Shown: in pieces, positions 23,244 through 35,060 of the stretch | Layout: every line of letters starts with the position of its first letter | Position numbering within the stretch: the first letter of the stretch is position 1 | Origin: Buxus sempervirens | Lineage: Eukaryota; Streptophyta; Magnoliopsida; Buxales; Buxaceae | Length of the DNA stretch: 64,000 bases | Assembly (NCBI GenBank): GCA_947561395.2 | Contig: OX387183.1 | Span: 11,583,402-11,647,401, forward strand | Direction: 5' to 3' | Program-made: the position numbers and the translations under genes | Notes under the pieces: model-generated | Databases searched by the model: none | What the model saw: the letters and a program-made list of their open reading frames with translations, nothing else | What the model was told of the DNA's origin: nothing

Positions 23244-23514
23244 TGTAATGACCTAACCCAACAAGATATTATCTGCTTTGGGCATCAACCCGCGCGATTT
23301 TGTCCTCAAAAGGCCCTGACTTTTATACTTTACCGAACATTCATCCGTTTTCGATGTGGGATTGGGATATCACAATCTCCCCCTCCCCTTTCAGGGTTGC
23401 ATGTCCTCGTGCAATGGTTACCTAGAAGCCTGCCAGTCCCTCATGAGCCTACACTCATTGGTCCAATCACCTTCCCTGGTAACACCAGGACCCACACCAG
23501 CCAAGGACTACTGG
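23244..23514 (+). repeat. TRIM-like LTR unit, copy 1 (left part)
   Basis: Begins TGTAATGACCTAACCCA and contains the conserved GATGTGGGATTGGGATATCACAATCTCCCC block. The same unit recurs at 25376 and 25687. This copy is interrupted at 23514 by a solo LTR and its last 25 bases resume at 25351. It has no coding capacity. It resembles short TRIM LTR families of plants; the family name is not certain. Confidence 0.7.
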
Positions 23515-25345
23515 TGTAACATCCCAAATTTTTATAATTTGGTATTTTGATTAATTAAAAGATTTTTTGTTAATTATTGAGAGATTTATTGAATTAATTG
23601 TAATTAATTATATTTATTAATTGGATTAATTGGCATATTTGTAATTTATCTTGCATGTTTTAGATGTGGGATTATTGATATTTTGGTTGTGGTAATTTTT
23701 ATTAATTATCATGTATTTATTTGAGAATTTATTGGAGTTAATTTGAATGTAAGGGTTTTCTTTCTTAATTTATGCAATTATATGTATGGTTGCTAATTTA
23801 AGGACTAACTTGGTATTTTATTGGATGAAAAGTGTTAAATTATTTTGTGCTATTAATACACTAATTATTGGTATAAAAATTATAATTATTGGTCTTATAT
23901 TTAAGAAAGCAAAAAAGTAGGGCCTGCTTAAGGATTGGTCTAGTATGCTTATAAGGTATTACCAATTCGGACCTTAGCAGTTCATTTATATGGAAGCCGT
24001 ATTTTTTTTTTTTCGGGTAAAGATATCCAAACCGTATTGCACTCGGCCTCTCTTTTCATTCTCTTTTAAAGCTTTTGACTAGTAATTGTACGGTGAAGTA
24101 ACGACCCATTGAGTCATTCCTTTTAGACTTAAACACTCCAGAATCGTCCACAATATTCGACCATCCTCTCAGCATTCTCCACGGATCAGTTTGTCTTCAC
24201 CCTTCTGATTCCTTTGGAGTTTATAGAATCTAAAGAGGGTTCTTGTAGTTTTCTGGTGGGAAATTGTTGTTAACCATGAAGGCTTGCTGTATGCCTCTGT
24301 TGGTGTTCTTTTGCGTGTGAGTTGAGTGGGTTAGGTGATTGAATTGTATCAGGAAAGAGCCAAAGAGCCTGTTCCGTCTTGGTTAAGGTTGATATCTACA
24401 ATTCAAGTAAGTCATCTCTTACTTTGATTTAACGTTGCTTAATGTATGAATTATACTCATATATAACCTGGAATTCAAATGAATTGATGTGGCTTGGCTT
24501 TATACAATATTTGAATTAGTTTCGGATTTATAATACGGATGCTCTATTTCTTTGTTTTCTTTGTTTGAAATGATTTTGGGAAGTTTTAGAATGTTTCCAA
24601 AATTATGTAAACATTATTATAAGTTTTAGTTTAATAGCTTAAAAATTAGTTTACAAGATGTAGATTGCATAAGAAATGATTTTACAGTGATAGGAATCCT
24701 GAATTGACTTAGAAAAACCCTAAAGTAGGTCATTTAATCACAAAAAATGTAGGAATATTGCTATTGTGGACAGTTATAAAATAATTAATGTTCAGTACAA
24801 AATCAGTATGTTAATCCGAAAACATTTTATATTTTAGTAAATATTTAAGTTTAGTATGTAATAGATTACTTATTTTTAAATTAGTGTATAACATTTAAGT
24901 AGTTGAGTTTTAGTTTAGATTTAAATTAAATTCAACAAATGAGTTCAAATCCTAATAAATAATTACATTTTAATCGATCCCGAGTGTTGTCAATTGATTT
25001 CGGGTAGATCCAAAATTAGAAGTATAGCAGTTATCATTTTTTATTCATGGTATTTAATTGTGTTTCATTTCAGTGTTTTTAGATTCTGAGATTATGATTT
25101 TGAGATAGATATTCTATTAAGTCTTTCGCTTCATCATCGTTTGATTTATTGCATTCTGATATATTTGATGAGCATGGATTATTTGTTGGTATAAGATGAT
25201 TGGTAGTGTTCATAGATGGATGAATTCGGATTTATTGTCTTAAATTTTAATGAAGACCCGGATTTACTTGTCACATGACATACCAATTTTAGTAATTTTG
25301 TGGTTTAGGCTATAAGATACTAGGATTGAATTGGTGTATGTCGCA
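23515..25345 (+). mobile_element. probable solo LTR inserted in the TRIM-like unit
   Basis: 1831 bases starting TGTAACATCCCAAATTTT and ending CGCA. The flanking five bases are ACTGG (23510-23514) and ACTTG (25346-25350), a 4/5 match. Removing it rejoins the TRIM-like unit in register with copy 2. No coding frames. It is AT-rich, with LTR-like composition. Confidence 0.65.
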
Positions 25346-25350
25346 ACTTG

Positions 25351-25839
25351 ACCCGAATCTAGCTTTGATACCATTTGTAACGACCCAACCCAGCGAGATA
25401 TTGTCTGTTTTGGGCCTCAGCCTGCACGGGTTTATTCTCAAAAGGTGTCTCACTGATTAGAGTGTTCTCCCTGACTCTTATACCTTTTCCGAGTATTCAT
25501 CCGTTTTCGATGTGGGATTGGGATATCACAATCTCCCCCCTCCCCTCCCCCTCTTCAGGGCTGCACGTCCTCATGCAATGGTCAACTAAAAGCCTGCCAG
25601 TCCCTCATGGACCCACCTTCCCTCAGCAACGCCAAGACCCACACCAACCACGACCTATTGGACCCGAATCCAACTCCGATACCATTTGTAACAACCCAAC
25701 CCAGTGAGGTATTATCCACTTTAGATCTCAGACCGCACGGTTTTGTTTTCAAAAGGTGCTTCGCTAGTTAGAGTATTCTCCCTGATTCTTAAACCTTATC
25801 GAGCATTCATCCGTTTTCGATGTGAGATTGGAATATCAC
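25351..25839 (+). repeat. tail of TRIM-like copy 1, full copy 2 and partial copy 3
   Basis: The tail of copy 1 is followed by a 311-base unit (25376-25686) and a third copy truncated at about 25839, all head to tail. Each begins TGTAACRACCCAACCCA. The units differ by scattered substitutions, so the array is old. Confidence 0.8.
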
Positions 25840-26450
25840 ACCCACGTGATGAACACAGATTCAAAGGTGAATCTACTAGATTTGTGTGTTAGATTTGATT
25901 CCTTATCTTGTGTTGTCCATAGTTGATTCTTTTTCTCATCCTTCTTTTCTATTATAGATCTTGCAAATATTTTCCCACATATAATTTTACCAGAAAAAAA
26001 TAAAAAATAAAAAAAAGAGGAAAACATAATCGTCAGGTGCTTCATATGGCACCATCTCACATCAACAGTAGAGAGCAAATTTAGTTAAAAATAATAGGTA
26101 ATGTCATCCCTTGGGATACCACCTTACCTAAAGGGGAAATGGGATGAACATTCAAACAAAAGCCATTTTTTCATATTTTCATAGAAATGCGTAAAAAGAA
26201 GATATGAACAGTTTGAATGTGATAACCTCTTGAAGATATTTAAATTTAAATTGTTAAAGAATCCTTTTTGGGTCGACACGAGGGTAATGGTTATGCTTGG
26301 AAAGTCAAGACTTTGAAACCTTAATGGGATAATTTGAGCGCCGGATAAAATATTAAATTGGGTTGCGATATCTACTGTCGGCCATGTCATTAGTTAATAA
26401 TTACGTCATCATCACACACTTATGCATGCATATAAGCCAGCTGGGAAGGG
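25840..26450. other. intergenic DNA, nothing recognised
   Basis: AT-rich stretch with no supported gene. The frames at 25836-26078 and 26124-26390 on the minus strand have no family signatures. Confidence 0.4.
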
Positions 26451-26459
26451 TCGCATTCT

Positions 26460-26640
26460 TCCCCCAACCGACTCTTTAGAAAGGCCTTAAGGCCTTATGG
26501 ATCAAAACCAAAACCGAACCAAAGTAATTTGATTTTTTAAGACTAAAACCAAACCAAATCTTTTAAGACCCAACTAAAAACGAACCGAAATTAATTTGGG
26601 TTCGGTTTTTACCAGACCGAATTGCACCCTTAGTTGATAT
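26460..26640. repeat. AACCGAACCAAA-rich stretch, possible MITE remnant
   Basis: Repeated AACCGAACC / AACCAAACC runs are followed by their complement GGTTCGGTTTTTACC near 26600, which gives an imperfect inverted arrangement. Such stretches are common in plant hAT-type MITEs. No target duplication was established. Confidence 0.35.
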
Positions 26641-26689
26641 AATGGTAATAATGGTGATAACATTGATAATGGGTGACATAATTGAAGTC

Positions 26690-26888
26690 ACCTTCAATTT
26701 GAAATATAGTAGAGTTTTGACACCTTCCAATAAGACAGTTGCTTCAGCTATAGCCTATAATTCTGAAACTACAAAGAACTTCCCACATCAATTTCTACAG
26801 ATTCCACCCACAGCTGCTAATCCAAGACGGCTCCTTGTAGCTCCATCAAAGTTGCCGGCCTCTTTCGAAGGACATTTTTGAGCCAGTT
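26690..26888 (-). pseudogene. RNase H-like (RVT_3) fragment, N-terminal half
   Basis: Read on the minus strand, one frame gives EAGNFDGATRSRLGLAAVGG, the start of a plant RNase H-like domain with the first catalytic Asp. Further on, AEATVLLEGVK matches the T-E-A-E-L-x-A-L-L-x-G-L helix with the catalytic Glu. Two stops fall between. It is a relic of a non-LTR element or of a host RNase H-domain gene. A C-terminal half of the same domain type occurs at 43380-43577 on the other strand. Confidence 0.5.
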
Positions 26889-26889
26889 C

Positions 26890-27669
26890 CTTCTAGAAGA
26901 TTATAGGCGCCACTTGTAAGATTCTGCGGATTAAAATACTCAGCATTCTCCTCTTGACCGAATCTGTAACTTTCAGTATTCATTAGCAGCAGATTCATTT
27001 TTTATGGTTTTCCTTATCAAACTAGTTTATGGTTTCCTTATCAAACTAGAGGTTATCCAAGAACCATTCATAGCATTAAATAGGGAGCCACAATAGTTTA
27101 GAAAAAGGTCCCACAATAATTGAGGGGCGCTTGTCCTCCGGTAACCGTTGGACCACGCGTGTTTCACCCAAAAAAGACCAAAAAGTTGGACCACGCGTAG
27201 ATAACTGAGAGGCATTTGTCCTTAGGTAATCTCTTTTGTTTTTTTTGTTTGGTAATGACTTGTCCTTCGGTAATCGTTGTACCACGCGTAGAGATAAGAA
27301 AAGAAAAAATATAAAATTGGTTTTTAGATTTTAGTGATACTTTTTCTAAATAATTAAGATTAAGTTATCAAATTCTTATTAATTAAAAATTAATGATCCT
27401 TTTTTAAAATAATTAACAATCAATATTATTTTATTGTTCATGGAAAATATCTTCCTAAATGCCTTCAAAAGAGTTAAAAAATGAGAAAAAAAATTTCTGG
27501 TATTTTTGGGTGAAATTTGTCATGAATAATAAATTGATATTGATTCTCAATTATTTTAAAAAATCTTAATTAAAAAGAATTTGACGACTGAATGTGAATT
27601 ATTTCAAAAAATACCATTGAAAACCAATTCTCCCTATCATTAAAATATTATGTTGTCACACAGAGTCTA
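26890..27669. other. host DNA left of MULE A, likely the old BAHD upstream region
   Basis: No gene seen. With MULE A subtracted, this sequence joins 41507 and so lies immediately upstream of the BAHD gene. It holds a thrice-repeated CTTGTCCTCCGGTAA / GTTGGACCACGCGT motif at 27128-27290, then AT-rich DNA. Confidence 0.5.
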
Positions 27670-27678
27670 CAACAAGAG
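27670..27678. repeat. 9-bp target duplication CAACAAGAG, left
   Basis: Identical to 41498-41506. Nine-base duplications are the hallmark of Mutator-type insertion. Confidence 0.92.
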
Positions 27679-27831
27679 CGACCGGTTTCTTCTACGACGT
27701 TTCCTCCTACGAAGCCTCTGACAAGCGTTCGGGAGACGACACGCGTCCCCCTCAGTTCAGCCGAAGTTTTCAGTCAACCCAAACATTTTTGAGCCGCGTT
27801 CGTGAAAATGGCTCGATGGGAGCCGCGTTCG
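27679..27831 (+). repeat. MULE A left terminal inverted repeat
   Basis: 153 bases, complementary to 41345-41497 with roughly 88-90% identity by eye. Landmarks are GACACGCGTCCCCCTCAGTT and GAGCCGCGTTCG. Confidence 0.92.
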
Positions 27832-29835
27832 AAAATTCATTTCGTTGAAATGGGGCTTGTTGGCGGGAAATCAAAAAATGCAATCCTCTCAAATCTGAAG
27901 CAGAAGCATATCAAAAAATTTTCTTCATACTCTTTTTCATCTCTCTCTCTGGTTAAAGAGGCTGAAACAAGGTGAGTGAGCTTCTTCCATGGATCGGGAG
28001 ATGGGTTCTTGGCAAATTGCGAGAGAGAAAGAGTAATGGTGGCGGATCTGTTATTTGGTAAGGAAGAGACAAGGAAGAGGTGAGAGAACACAAAGCAGAT
28101 ACAGAGGAGATAAAATCGACCGCCTACCATGGCTTTCTTCAGCATTTCTCTGATGTTTTAAGGTGAGATAGTTTTCTTTAGTTCTTCTCCTTCCTCTTCA
28201 CCATTCCGCAATATAAGGAATTTGGATTATGTCACTACTATCCGTTTTGCTTCTCTAGAATAAAGGGTATCTGTTTTTCTCCCTCAGTCCTCGTAGCTCC
28301 GCGACATCAGCTTATCTGTCCCCCAAAATAAAAAAATCATCAAACAAACATCTCTTCGTCTTTGACTACAGTAATAAACATGGCTGTCAATCTTTCATAA
28401 CGGAAGACTACCCAAGCAAGGAACCCAAACGAAAGTGGTGACGATTTCTCTTCAATCTGAACTCTTTTTAACCTTTTGATTCATATGACAGGTCAAAAAC
28501 CACTATTGACGTGAGCAAAGAATTGGCAACCATTAATGGAAGACATGATAATTTCAGAATGGGAGAGCATTCAATGGCAACTCGTCAAAATTTTTTATTC
28601 TCCTCTCGGCAAGCTTGGAAATCAATTCTAATCTCAGGGAATCGTCGAAATCTGCATTGTTCTCACTTGCCCGGTATAGCAAGCCTGGTTCTGGTATGTT
28701 GTTGTTCTGGTTTTTCTCCCTTTCTTCTATTGGCATGGTTCTGGATTTACTAACACTTGTTATGTGTTCGACAAAATTCCTCTGTTGTGGGCATTGTCAA
28801 GGCAATGAATTTTGCTATAAGTTTGGCCATTCTGGTTTAGTCTGCCTAGATTAGAGAACTGGAAAAGTTTGAAATCTTGATATGAATTTTTTAATTCAGA
28901 TACATCACGAAATAGGGAAAATTGGTGTTTTTTTCTGCTTTAGGTAATTCTCCAAATGGATATCATAGATTAGAGACAACTAGGACATGTAAAAACATGT
29001 AAGCAGAAGAGAAGCGTTTAAGCCTGAAAACTTTGTACTCAATTCCTCTGAAGATTAATTGACTCCAGGTTGCTCCCTTTAAGTCTTCTGAATTTGATAT
29101 CTTATAGCTTTTGCTAGAAGGGATGCTCTTTATCGTCGCTGGTCTATTTAGGATGATATTGATAAATTGTAGGAGTAGATTACCTGGGTGTTTAAGTGTT
29201 TAACTAAAGTGAATTTTCAGCATCAAAGTGAATGCTAATGTAACACTGTTCTCTTAGAAACATGATACAAGTAAACATTTTCTGTGACGGTTAACTTGAT
29301 TGTGCAGTGTAATGTATATTGGATGGATTGAGTGAATCTTGATCTTCATACAGTGTTCCCTGAAAAGACTGTCAAAATATTTCTATTTTCTCTGTTATGA
29401 GTGCTCTGCTGAAGAAAGTGCTATATAAAGTCAAAAGAGCATGATTTCTAGTGAGTCTGAATGATTTCCAACAACTGGAGATTATACATAATCCAAGAAA
29501 TATATTATTTGTCTGAGGATATGTATTAAAAGAATAATGTTCAAGAGTCAAAATGTTGAAGGCCCGATGAATGCAATGTTTGGCGTTCCATTGGAAGTGA
29601 ATCTGAATATTAATACATCATATCCATCACTTATTAATCGGTGGCTTGGTTTCATAATTTAAAGTGGGGGACTAGATGTTTCGCAATTCTCTTTATATCT
29701 TTAGCCAATTTGTTTCTTCATATTGTCAATTAAACCTTTTTTGTCTCATTTAAGAATCTTGTAGTCCTTAAATTGTATATGACAATCTGCTCACATCTTT
29801 GTTGGTTATAATGTTCATTTTATTTGTTGCAATAG
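27832..29835 (+). other. MULE A left interior: leader of the HMG-box gene
   Basis: No convincing coding frame. The region begins with CT-rich sequence like a plant promoter or 5' UTR (TCTCTCTCTCTGG near 27945) and runs to the acceptor before 29836. It may include untranslated exons. Short frames at 28511-28854 lack family features. Confidence 0.4.
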
Positions 29836-32454
29836 TCATGGCAAGGAAGAAAGTGCTAAATCCATCTCGTGTAAGAAGACAAACTCGTTCAATTTCAAAG
29901 GAGGCAGCAGCAACCTCTCCCATTGCATCAGTTGCTCCACGAAGACCGTTAAACCCATGGGTTATATTCATGTAAGAGAAATATCCAACATTAAATTTTG
30001 TAATTTAGAATTAAAAGTTATCTTTGTTATGAGTCTAAGTAAAAATAAGAAATGCTTCATCAATTATATGTAGTGTTGTTACGAATACAATAAACAGAAA
30101 ATAACAAAGAGAATTGAATATGAAAAATGCAATTAGGTTTTATTTTATTATATGCTTTAGTATCTATTTAAAAAATATTTGTGTACTTCTTATAGGAAGG
30201 AGTATATCGCAGAACGCAAACGAGGAGGAGAAACAATCACACAACGCAAGGCATGCATTCAAAGTCTTATCTTAATGATTATATATTATAGAGCATATTG
30301 TTAGGTGTTCTTTATATTTGAGGCTCCTTGAACAGTAGTTCTGACGTCGGCATATGTGTTTCTTGTCATTCCTTCTCACTTCCCCTAATTCAAGTTAGAT
30401 TTGAGTTCTTTTATGTAAAACTGAATTATTAATCTTTAATAATTTAATTTGTAGGGGATGAGAGATGCACAACTAAAGTGGGACGGTTTGGGACAAGAAG
30501 AGAGGCAGCACTATCAAGCGTTGTCTGCCCAAAGTATAGTAGAATATCGATCTTTGCATCTTGCACAAAAAAGAAGAAAAAATGTTCAGGTAACACCAAC
30601 TGAAACATGTTTTTTATATAATTCAGAAAGATTTGTAGTTAGGAGCTACCATTGTTATTGTGCCCGACCAAAATATTGTTGGTGTTACTTTCTATTTTCT
30701 GCTGAAAATAGATTTTTGAAAACCATTTATGGGCTTTTCTTCAACTCACATATTATATCATCTAGTCAAGGTTTTGTCCTACACTTCTATTATTAGATTT
30801 TTTCCTAGAATATCTTCATGTTGTGTTTAATTAGCACTTTATGTGCAATTTCAGCCTTGCATGGTGACAAGATGCTCACCTAGAAGGTTCATGGCTTGTT
30901 GCAAACAGCTTACGACAGACCAGCGATTGGCTATTGATGCAATTGGTTTTGGGCCCCTTCTCCATCTCCAATGCACATCCCTTGTGAGGGAGTTATGTGC
31001 GTGGTTAATTCAGCAAGTAGATGTAGATACCCGTAGCTTAATATTTGGAGAGTATTCTATACCGATAGGCAATGTAGATGTTAGCATTATTTTGGAACTT
31101 AGACACCTTGGACATCCTGTCATCACCTCTAGACCAGATGATATAATATGTGAGGTTCGTGATATGTTTCAAATTGAGAAGCACGGAATACCACTGTCAG
31201 ACTTAGAATCTAGGATGCGTTCACTAGGAGGTGGCCCTGAATTTAAAAGAGCATTTGTTTTATTCGCATTAGGTTCACTCTTGTGTCCAAATTCGAACCT
31301 ACATGCTAGTATTACCTTTTTACGTAGTGTGGTAGATGTAGGTAGTTTATCTGAATTAAATTGGGCAACATTTGTGGTTGACTGGCTTTTTGAAGAAATA
31401 AAAATTTTCCAAATCAAGAAGAAGCAGTGTATAGGTGGTTGCCTTTTATTCTTACAGGTGAGGACTTACAATAAATGTTTACAGTATTTGTTACATTCGT
31501 AATGTTATTTTCTTTTACTTATTAAAGATATCCGTGTTGAGTAAGATGGTTGACCACCTTTGTTTTCAGTTGTTTTATTATGAGCATGTTCTTGTGGGTC
31601 CAGCCGAGGCTGACATACGGACACCACGATTGTTGGTTTGGACTCAAGAGCGTGTCAAGAATAGAGAAAAAGTAGAGAAAGTTGCTAGTGGTTATGGGAG
31701 TGGACAGGTATATTGTATTTTATAACTGCCTTGTCACTACAATAAGAATTTTTCTTATACTTAGTGTGTTATATAGGTAGATCCAACAAGATTGAGGAAG
31801 TAGAGGAAGTATGTTGAAAGTGGCAATGAAAGCATTCAAGATAAAATCCCAGACATCAATCATGTAAGAAAGTATCTCCACAGTTTCCATAATGAAGGTT
31901 CCCGCTTTAGTTGTTGTGTTACAATATTCCCAAATTCCCTAATTATGTGTTGTATAGATTGATCCTCCTGAATTCTAGGATGCTACCGCCATTGCCAATG
32001 GAGACACTAGAACTTGCATTGCAAACAATGATCCTATAAAAAAGCATCTATAAGATTTTCACTTATACTTTTTGTGTTTGACTTATGTAATGGTGCATTA
32101 TATGGGTTGAACACCAAAGTTTTTTGAAGGATGCAGCTGTATGCATAAAAGATATTCGATCCGAAATTCCAGACATTGACCCTGTAAGACTTGTTTCTAC
32201 AGATAATTCCATGATTTAAATAGGAAGAACTGTTGTTTTACGTTTTCTTCATTCTTTGAGTTGTGAATCTAAACATATAATCAAACTTTGTTAGGAGGTG
32301 GCTATTAAATTGGAGCATATGCAGGTGCTACTGTAGACTATGAGTTATGCATATTCATCATCATTAGCACTTGTAAGAGAGGTCTATGGAAGGCACAAAG
32401 ACATGGGTAATGCCTCGCAAGCTAGAAGTGACTTGGGAGCCCAACAACATGGTT
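29836..32454 (+). pseudogene. HMG-box plus MULE-accessory-domain gene
   Basis: Exons: 29836-29971 (ATG 29838), 30196-30250, 30455-30589, 30855-31457, 31570-31707, 31777 onward. Most junctions are GT-AG and keep frame; the second intron would be GC-AG. Exons 1-3 encode an HMG-box-like segment: RPLNPWVIFM, a basic stretch, then KWDGLGQEERQHYQALSAQS. Exon 4 encodes a roughly 200-residue plant domain (CSPRR; AIDAIGFGPLL; LFALGSLLCPNS; LNWATFVVDWLFEE; GGCLLFLQ) that matches the N-terminus of MULE B's protease gene. Exon 5 (LFYYEHV...) matches that gene's exon 2. A TAG at 31801-31803 and later stops break exon 6 and the remaining pieces to 32454. No protease domain follows. Confidence 0.72.
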
Positions 32455-32689
32455 GAATGTTCTTGAAAATTTAGTTTTGGTAAAACAGGAAATCAAAAGA
32501 ATTTCGTTAATTCTTTTGATATTTGAACATATTTCATTCTTTTCATATTTCGAAGTATGTATATAACTTCTTTTTTTTTTGAAGGAAAAGGTATATACCT
32601 AACAGGCTGTGTGGTTTGTGAACATAACTTTGTTAATTCTTTTTACCTCTATAATCCAATTTTAATCCAAATCAGGAAACTCAATTCTA

Positions 32690-34515
32690 AAGGGTGCTAA
32701 AAACACCAAATTGCATAAGTTGGTTGGAAATATAGAAGGCTTCCATCTCTACAAAGGGTGCTAAAAACACCAAATGACATAGTAGGATACAATCACATTC
32801 ACATGGGAAACTAGCACAATCATACGAGGACACAATCACACTCATAGGGGGAAACAAGTATGATCATAGAGGGATGCATGCATTTTCATTGCAAGCTACA
32901 AGTCCTATCTAGGGGGGATACAAGCATTTCTCATAGGAGGATACACATATAATCTTTGAGGGATACAAGCATTTTCATAGGTGGAAACAAGTCCTGTCAT
33001 AAGGGGATACATGCATTTTCATAGTAGGATACAATCACACTCATAGGGGGATACAAGTATGTTCATAGGAGGATACATGTATAATCATAGAGGGATACAA
33101 GTATTTTCATAGGAGGATACACGTATAATCATAGAGGGATACAAGCATTTTCATAGGAGGATACAAGGCTTGTCATAGGGGGATACAAGCATGTTCATAG
33201 GAGGATACATGTATAATAATAGAGGGATACAAGCATTTTTCATAGGAGGATACAAGGCCTATCATAGGGGGATACAAGCATGTTCATAGGAGGATACACG
33301 TATAATCATAGAGGGATACAAGCATTTTCATAGGGGTATACAAGTCCTATCATAAAGGGATATATGCATTTTCATAGTAGGATACAATCACACTCATAAG
33401 GGAGATACACGTATAATCGAATGCCGTTATAGAGAGCATTTCGTCTTCTACGATTCGGTGATACAATCCGTGATACGCAAATAGATTGCGTCTCGTAATA
33501 GGAGCGGGCATTAACCCCCGTTTAATTTTTTTATAATTATTAGTAGTTTTTTCTTTCAAAGTATGTTCGTGTGCGACAAATTCGGTGTTGGCGAAAGAGT
33601 GAATGGTTTTGGTTTTCAGATTTCAAGTCAGGTTTCAAAACGAAGGACTTAATGATTTTGTCTGACACAATAGAAAATAAATAATAAATAAAACAATAAA
33701 AAATCATAGACAAGCGTTAATGTCCCTTTTTGTTAGCTCACTTTATTAGGGACGCGCGGCTACAATCCCTTAAGTGTATCATGGATGGTACCACCAAATG
33801 GCAAGAAACGAAACGCACTTGTCGTTTCATAGTAGGGGGAAACAAGTATAATCATAGAGGGATACAAGCATTTTCATAGGAGGATACAAATCCTTTCATA
33901 GGGGATACAAGCATATTCATAGGAGGATACACGTATAATCATAGAGGGATACAAGCATTTTCATAGGAGGATACAAGGCCTGTTATAGGGGGATACAAGC
34001 ATGTTCATAAGAGGATACACGTATAATCATAGAGGGATACAAGCATTTTCATAGGAGGATACAAGTCCTGTCATAGGGGGATACAAGCATTTTCACAGGG
34101 AGATACAAGTATGACAGGACTTGTATCCTCTTATGAAAATGCTTGTATCCCTCTATGATTATACTTGTTTCTCCCTACTATGAAACTAATTGTATCCCTA
34201 TATGACAGGACTTGTATCCTCCTATGAATGTGATTGTATCCCCGTATGATTGTGCTAATTTCCCATGTGAATGTGATTGTATCCTACTATGCCATTTGGT
34301 GTTTTTAGCACCCTTTGTAGGGATGGAAGCTTTCTATATTTCTAACCAACTTATGCACCATTTGAATCTAATTATATCCCTGTATGACAGGACTTGTATC
34401 CTCCTATGAAAATGCTTGTATCCCTCTATGATTATACTTGTTTCCCCCTACTATGAAACTAATTGTATCCTTATATGACAGGACTTGTATCCTCCTATGA
34501 AAATATTTGCATCCC
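32690..34515. repeat. foldback array of GGATACAAGCA-type short repeats
   Basis: From about 32795 to 34110 the unit CATAGGAGGATACAAGCATT and variants (GGGGGATACAAG, GGAGGATACACGTATAATCATAGAGGGATACAAG) recur every 30-40 bases, organised into a composite of about 105 bases. From 34110 to 34515 the same units run in reverse complement. A unique-looking segment at 32709-32850 (GGTGCTAAAAACACCAAAT...) has its reverse complement at 34235-34355, so the array is enclosed in a large inverted repeat. A non-repeat segment of about 420 bases interrupts it at 33415-33835. Confidence 0.9.
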
Positions 34516-35055
34516 TCTATGGTTTAATAACAAATGTCCATAACGTGTTTTGTATTCAGTTGGTTTTCTTATTCAGATTTTTTCCTCTTCACAGACTTGA
34601 TGTTAAGAAAAATATCACATACAATCCATCGAAAGCTTGAACAAGTATTGCTTTCCCAAAAATAATTAGTTGAGGTGGATAGGCTTTGGATATCAAATGC
34701 CAATTTCAAAATACAAGTGTATTCAAAACACAATATACGAAACATACATGAAAAAAAAAGCCCTTTATGTTTAATATTGAGAGCCCCATCTAAGAGCTAG
34801 GATCTTCATCATATACAAGATTAACAAGAGTCCCAACACTAGAAATATATTCTTGGAAGAGTCCCATCTAAGAGCTAGGATCTTCATCATATACATCTTC
34901 ACCCCCAGTTGTATGTGCACTTTGTTCTGCCATATGGTATTGCATACTGTACATAAGTCTACATCATCAAAAAGAGGTCATCCAAATATATTTTGTTGTT
35001 TTGCTTCAAGGAGTGGTTTATAAAGAAAAACATAATGAAATGAAAACATATAAGA
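34516..35055. other. MULE A interior with a short tandem duplication
   Basis: No gene. The segment CCCATCTAAGAGCTAGGATC occurs at about 34787 and again at about 34863. Confidence 0.5.
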
Positions 35056-35060
35056 CCAAT
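35056..35060. repeat. target duplication CCAAT, left
   Basis: Identical to 37473-37477 on the far side of the solo LTR. Confidence 0.9.

Noticed and set aside
32795-34515. Regular short repeats with spacers, CRISPR-like at first sight
   Set aside because: Units vary, spacers are themselves repeated, orientation flips at 34110, and the setting is a plant transposon. It is a foldback array.
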